NCBI GenBank assembly: GCA_015065385.1
Contig: SVQK01000048.1
Coordinates: 1 to 64,000, forward strand
Origin: Oscillospiraceae bacterium
GTDB taxonomy: Bacteria > Bacillota > Clostridia > Oscillospirales > CAG-272
Direction: 5' to 3'
DNA length: 64,000 nucleotides
The notes under the pieces are model-generated. The model ran no database searches and was not told where the DNA came from. It worked only from the letters and a program-made list of their open reading frames with translations. The position numbers and the translations under genes were made by a program. This document shows positions 62,533 to 64,000 of the stretch, one piece after another (position 1 is the stretch's first letter; each line of letters opens with the position of its first letter).

Positions 62533-64000
62533 GGAGCGCACCTCCCATCTGCGATTCGCTGATTTCCCGGTAGAGCGGGCAGGTTTCGAGAAGTTCTTCG
62601 TGGGTTCCGCGGCCCGTGACCTCCCCGTCCTCCAGCACAAGGATCAGATCGCTGTGCAGGATCGAGGAGATCCGCTGGGCCACGATCACGCAGGTGGTGT
62701 CGCCCCCCTCGGTGAAGTTCTTCCGGATCGCCATCCGCAGGCGGGCGTCCGTGGCGTAATCGAGCGCGGAGGAGCTGTCGTCGAGCACGAGAATGTCCGG
62801 CTTTCCGGCGAGGGCGCGGGAGAGGATCATGCGCTGTTTCTGGCCGCCGGAGAGGTTCGCCCCCTTGATAGCCAGCTCGAAGTCCAGCCCGCCCGGCTTT
62901 TCCTCGAGAACCGGGGAGGCCTGGGCGAATTCGGCGGCGCGGAGCAGGTCTTCGTCGCACAGTCCGCGCCCGAAATCGAGATTCGTGCGGATCGTGTCGG
63001 CGAAGAGAAAGTCGTTCTGAAACGCCGCGCCGAACTTCTTCGAGATCTCGTCCCGGCTCATGGAGCGCACGTCCTGCCCATCGATGCGGACCGAGCCGGA
63101 ATCCACGTCGTACTGGCGCATGAGCAGGGCGATGAGGGTGGTCTTGCCCGCGCCGGTGGGGCCGATGACGCCGAGGGTCTGGCCGGGCAGGAGGGTGAAG
63201 GACACGTCCTTCAGATCGGGCTTGACACCGTTGTAGGAGAAGGTCACATGATCGAACTCGATCTTCGGCGTCCCCTTTCCGGAACCGCTGTCTCCGGGAC
63301 GGGCGAAGGCGGCGTCGGGGATCATATCCTCCGGGGCGTCGAGCACCTCGCCGATCCGGTTGGCGGAGGCGATGCCGCGGGAGGACATGATGAAAATCCG
63401 CGTGACGCTCATGAGGGCGTTGAGGATGATGGTGAAATAGGAGGTAAAGGCGATGATCTTGCCGGTCTCGGACAGGCCGCCGTTGACCCGGAGCGCGCCG
63501 ACGAAAATGACCGCCACCAGCCCCGTGTTCAGAAAGGCGTTCATCAGAGGGCTGGTCAGCGCCATATTCAGGGCGGCGCGCTTTTCAGCCCGGTTCAGGT
63601 CGGCGTTGGATCTGTCGAACCGCTCCCGCTCCGCCGTCTCCTTGCCGAGCGCCTTGATGATCCGGATGCCCTGCGCGTTTTCGCGGACGATGCGGGTCAT
63701 GCGGTCGGTGGACTCCTGCTGCTCGTTGTACAGCGGAATGCCGCGCTTCGTGACGAGATAGACCGACACCGCGATGAAGGGCATGACGGCGATGAGAACG
63801 AGGGTCAGGACCGGTTCCATGAGGAAGGTCATGATCACCCCGCCGACGAGGAGGCACGGAGCCCGCACGCCCAGCCGCTGGAACATGCCCACCATCTGGT
63901 GGATGTTGTAGGTGTCGGAGGTCAGCCGCGATTCCAGCGACGGGACCGTAAAGGCGTCGAGCTGGCGGGCGGAGAGATAGGAGATCTTTTTGAACAGGTC
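62525..64000 (-). CDS. ABC exporter half-transporter, subunit 1 (partial)
   Basis: 492 codons to the window edge; the frame is open through 64000, so the first membrane helices lie outside. Visible: YNIHQMVGMFQRLGVRAP in the membrane domain, Walker A GPTGAGKTTL, signature NLSGGQKQRM and Walker B ILVLDDSSSALD. The usual catalytic Glu after Walker B is Asp, so one of the two ATP sites of the heterodimer is degenerate, as in BmrC/BmrD and LmrC/LmrD-type exporters. The substrate (drug, lipid or peptide) is unknown. Confidence 0.92.
   Translation of the reverse strand, partial: DLFKKISYLSARQLDAFTVPSLESRLTSDTYNIHQMVGMFQRLGVRAPCLLVGGVIMTFLMEPVLTLVLIAVMPFIAVSVYLVTKRGIPLYNEQQESTDRMTRIVRENAQGIRIIKALGKETAERERFDRSNADLNRAEKRAALNMALTSPLMNAFLNTGLVAVIFVGALRVNGGLSETGKIIAFTSYFTIILNALMSVTRIFIMSSRGIASANRIGEVLDAPEDMIPDAAFARPGDSGSGKGTPKIEFDHVTFSYNGVKPDLKDVSFTLLPGQTLGVIGPTGAGKTTLIALLMRQYDVDSGSVRIDGQDVRSMSRDEISKKFGAAFQNDFLFADTIRTNLDFGRGLCDEDLLRAAEFAQASPVLEEKPGGLDFELAIKGANLSGGQKQRMILSRALAGKPDILVLDDSSSALDYATDARLRMAIRKNFTEGGDTTCVIVAQRISSILHSDLILVLEDGEVTGRGTHEELLETCPLYREISESQMGGALLE

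Noticed and set aside
60620..62562. Two long open frames (about 600 codons each) over the exporter subunit
   Set aside because: Alternative-frame and antisense shadows; only the frame with Walker A, signature and Walker B motifs is real.
1..64000. CRISPR arrays, insertion sequences, prophage, tRNA or rRNA genes
   Set aside because: No regularly spaced direct repeats, transposase or integrase frames, tRNA cloverleaf or rRNA core sequence was noticed. Short or diverged examples cannot be excluded by reading alone.

Overview
The window is a high-GC chromosomal segment of a Bacillota bacterium, most likely an uncultured gut-type Clostridia (Oscillospirales/Christensenellales-like; the order is an inference). 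Support comes from zinc-type S14, a zinc-lid adenylate kinase, a KOW protein between map and infA, ThiT under a TPP riboswitch, a lysine riboswitch on dapA, diaminopimelate dehydrogenase, TelA, and near-consensus sigma-A promoters with AGGAGG ribosome binding sites. No rRNA, tRNA, CRISPR array, transposase or prophage was seen.

Layout. 1-1234: N-terminal part of pyruvate phosphate dikinase, leftward. 1.6-4.9 kb: recA-recF-recX behind a promoter with a LexA box, with three tandem perfect hairpins between recA and recF. 5.0-10.3 kb: a DUF6062-like protein, a small membrane protein, a lipoprotein, alanine racemase, a cysteine-synthase-like enzyme and a nitrilase-family hydrolase. 10.5-16.7 kb: a secreted dockerin/Ig-like protein and a rhamnosidase-like enzyme (leftward), divergent from a solute-binding lipoprotein. 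16.8-21.7 kb: glyA, a TIM-barrel isomerase, riboswitch-controlled thiT, a membrane-anchored XRE regulator and an SGNH hydrolase. 21.8-28.2 kb: lysine riboswitch-dapA-dapB-ddh, an alpha/beta hydrolase, then metY and metA. 28.2-28.57 kb: a non-coding stretch dense in hairpins. 28.6-35.7 kb: a metallophosphoesterase, then a leftward operon ABC-F, murQ, murK, AmiE-like hydrolase, namZ (peptidoglycan recycling). 35.9-39.6 kb: leftward membrane protein-telA-TPM operon whose last product has a Q/N/Y-rich tail.

39.8-57.4 kb is the S10-spc-alpha ribosomal super-operon in classical order from rpsJ to rplQ, including secY, adk, map, infA and rpoA. Most genes are 0-20 nt apart, but seven gaps of about 177-286 nt interrupt it, each predicted by eye to form hairpins. 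57.4-60.5 kb is a leftward Gfo/Idh-ThuA-Gfo/Idh sugar-modification operon, and 60.7-64.0 kb holds a heterodimeric ABC exporter whose first subunit runs off the window.

How the genes fit together: diaminopimelate, alanine racemase, MurNAc recycling and TelA/TPM converge on the cell envelope. metY and metA form a direct sulfhydrylation route to methionine, and the E111 residue of MetA agrees with acetyl-homoserine as its product. The most unusual material is non-coding: tight triloop hairpins at recA-recF, 12.6 kb and 28.5 kb, the structured 28.2 kb region, and the structured spacers in the ribosomal operon. RpoA also carries a Q/N-rich insertion in a loop that contacts activators in other bacteria.
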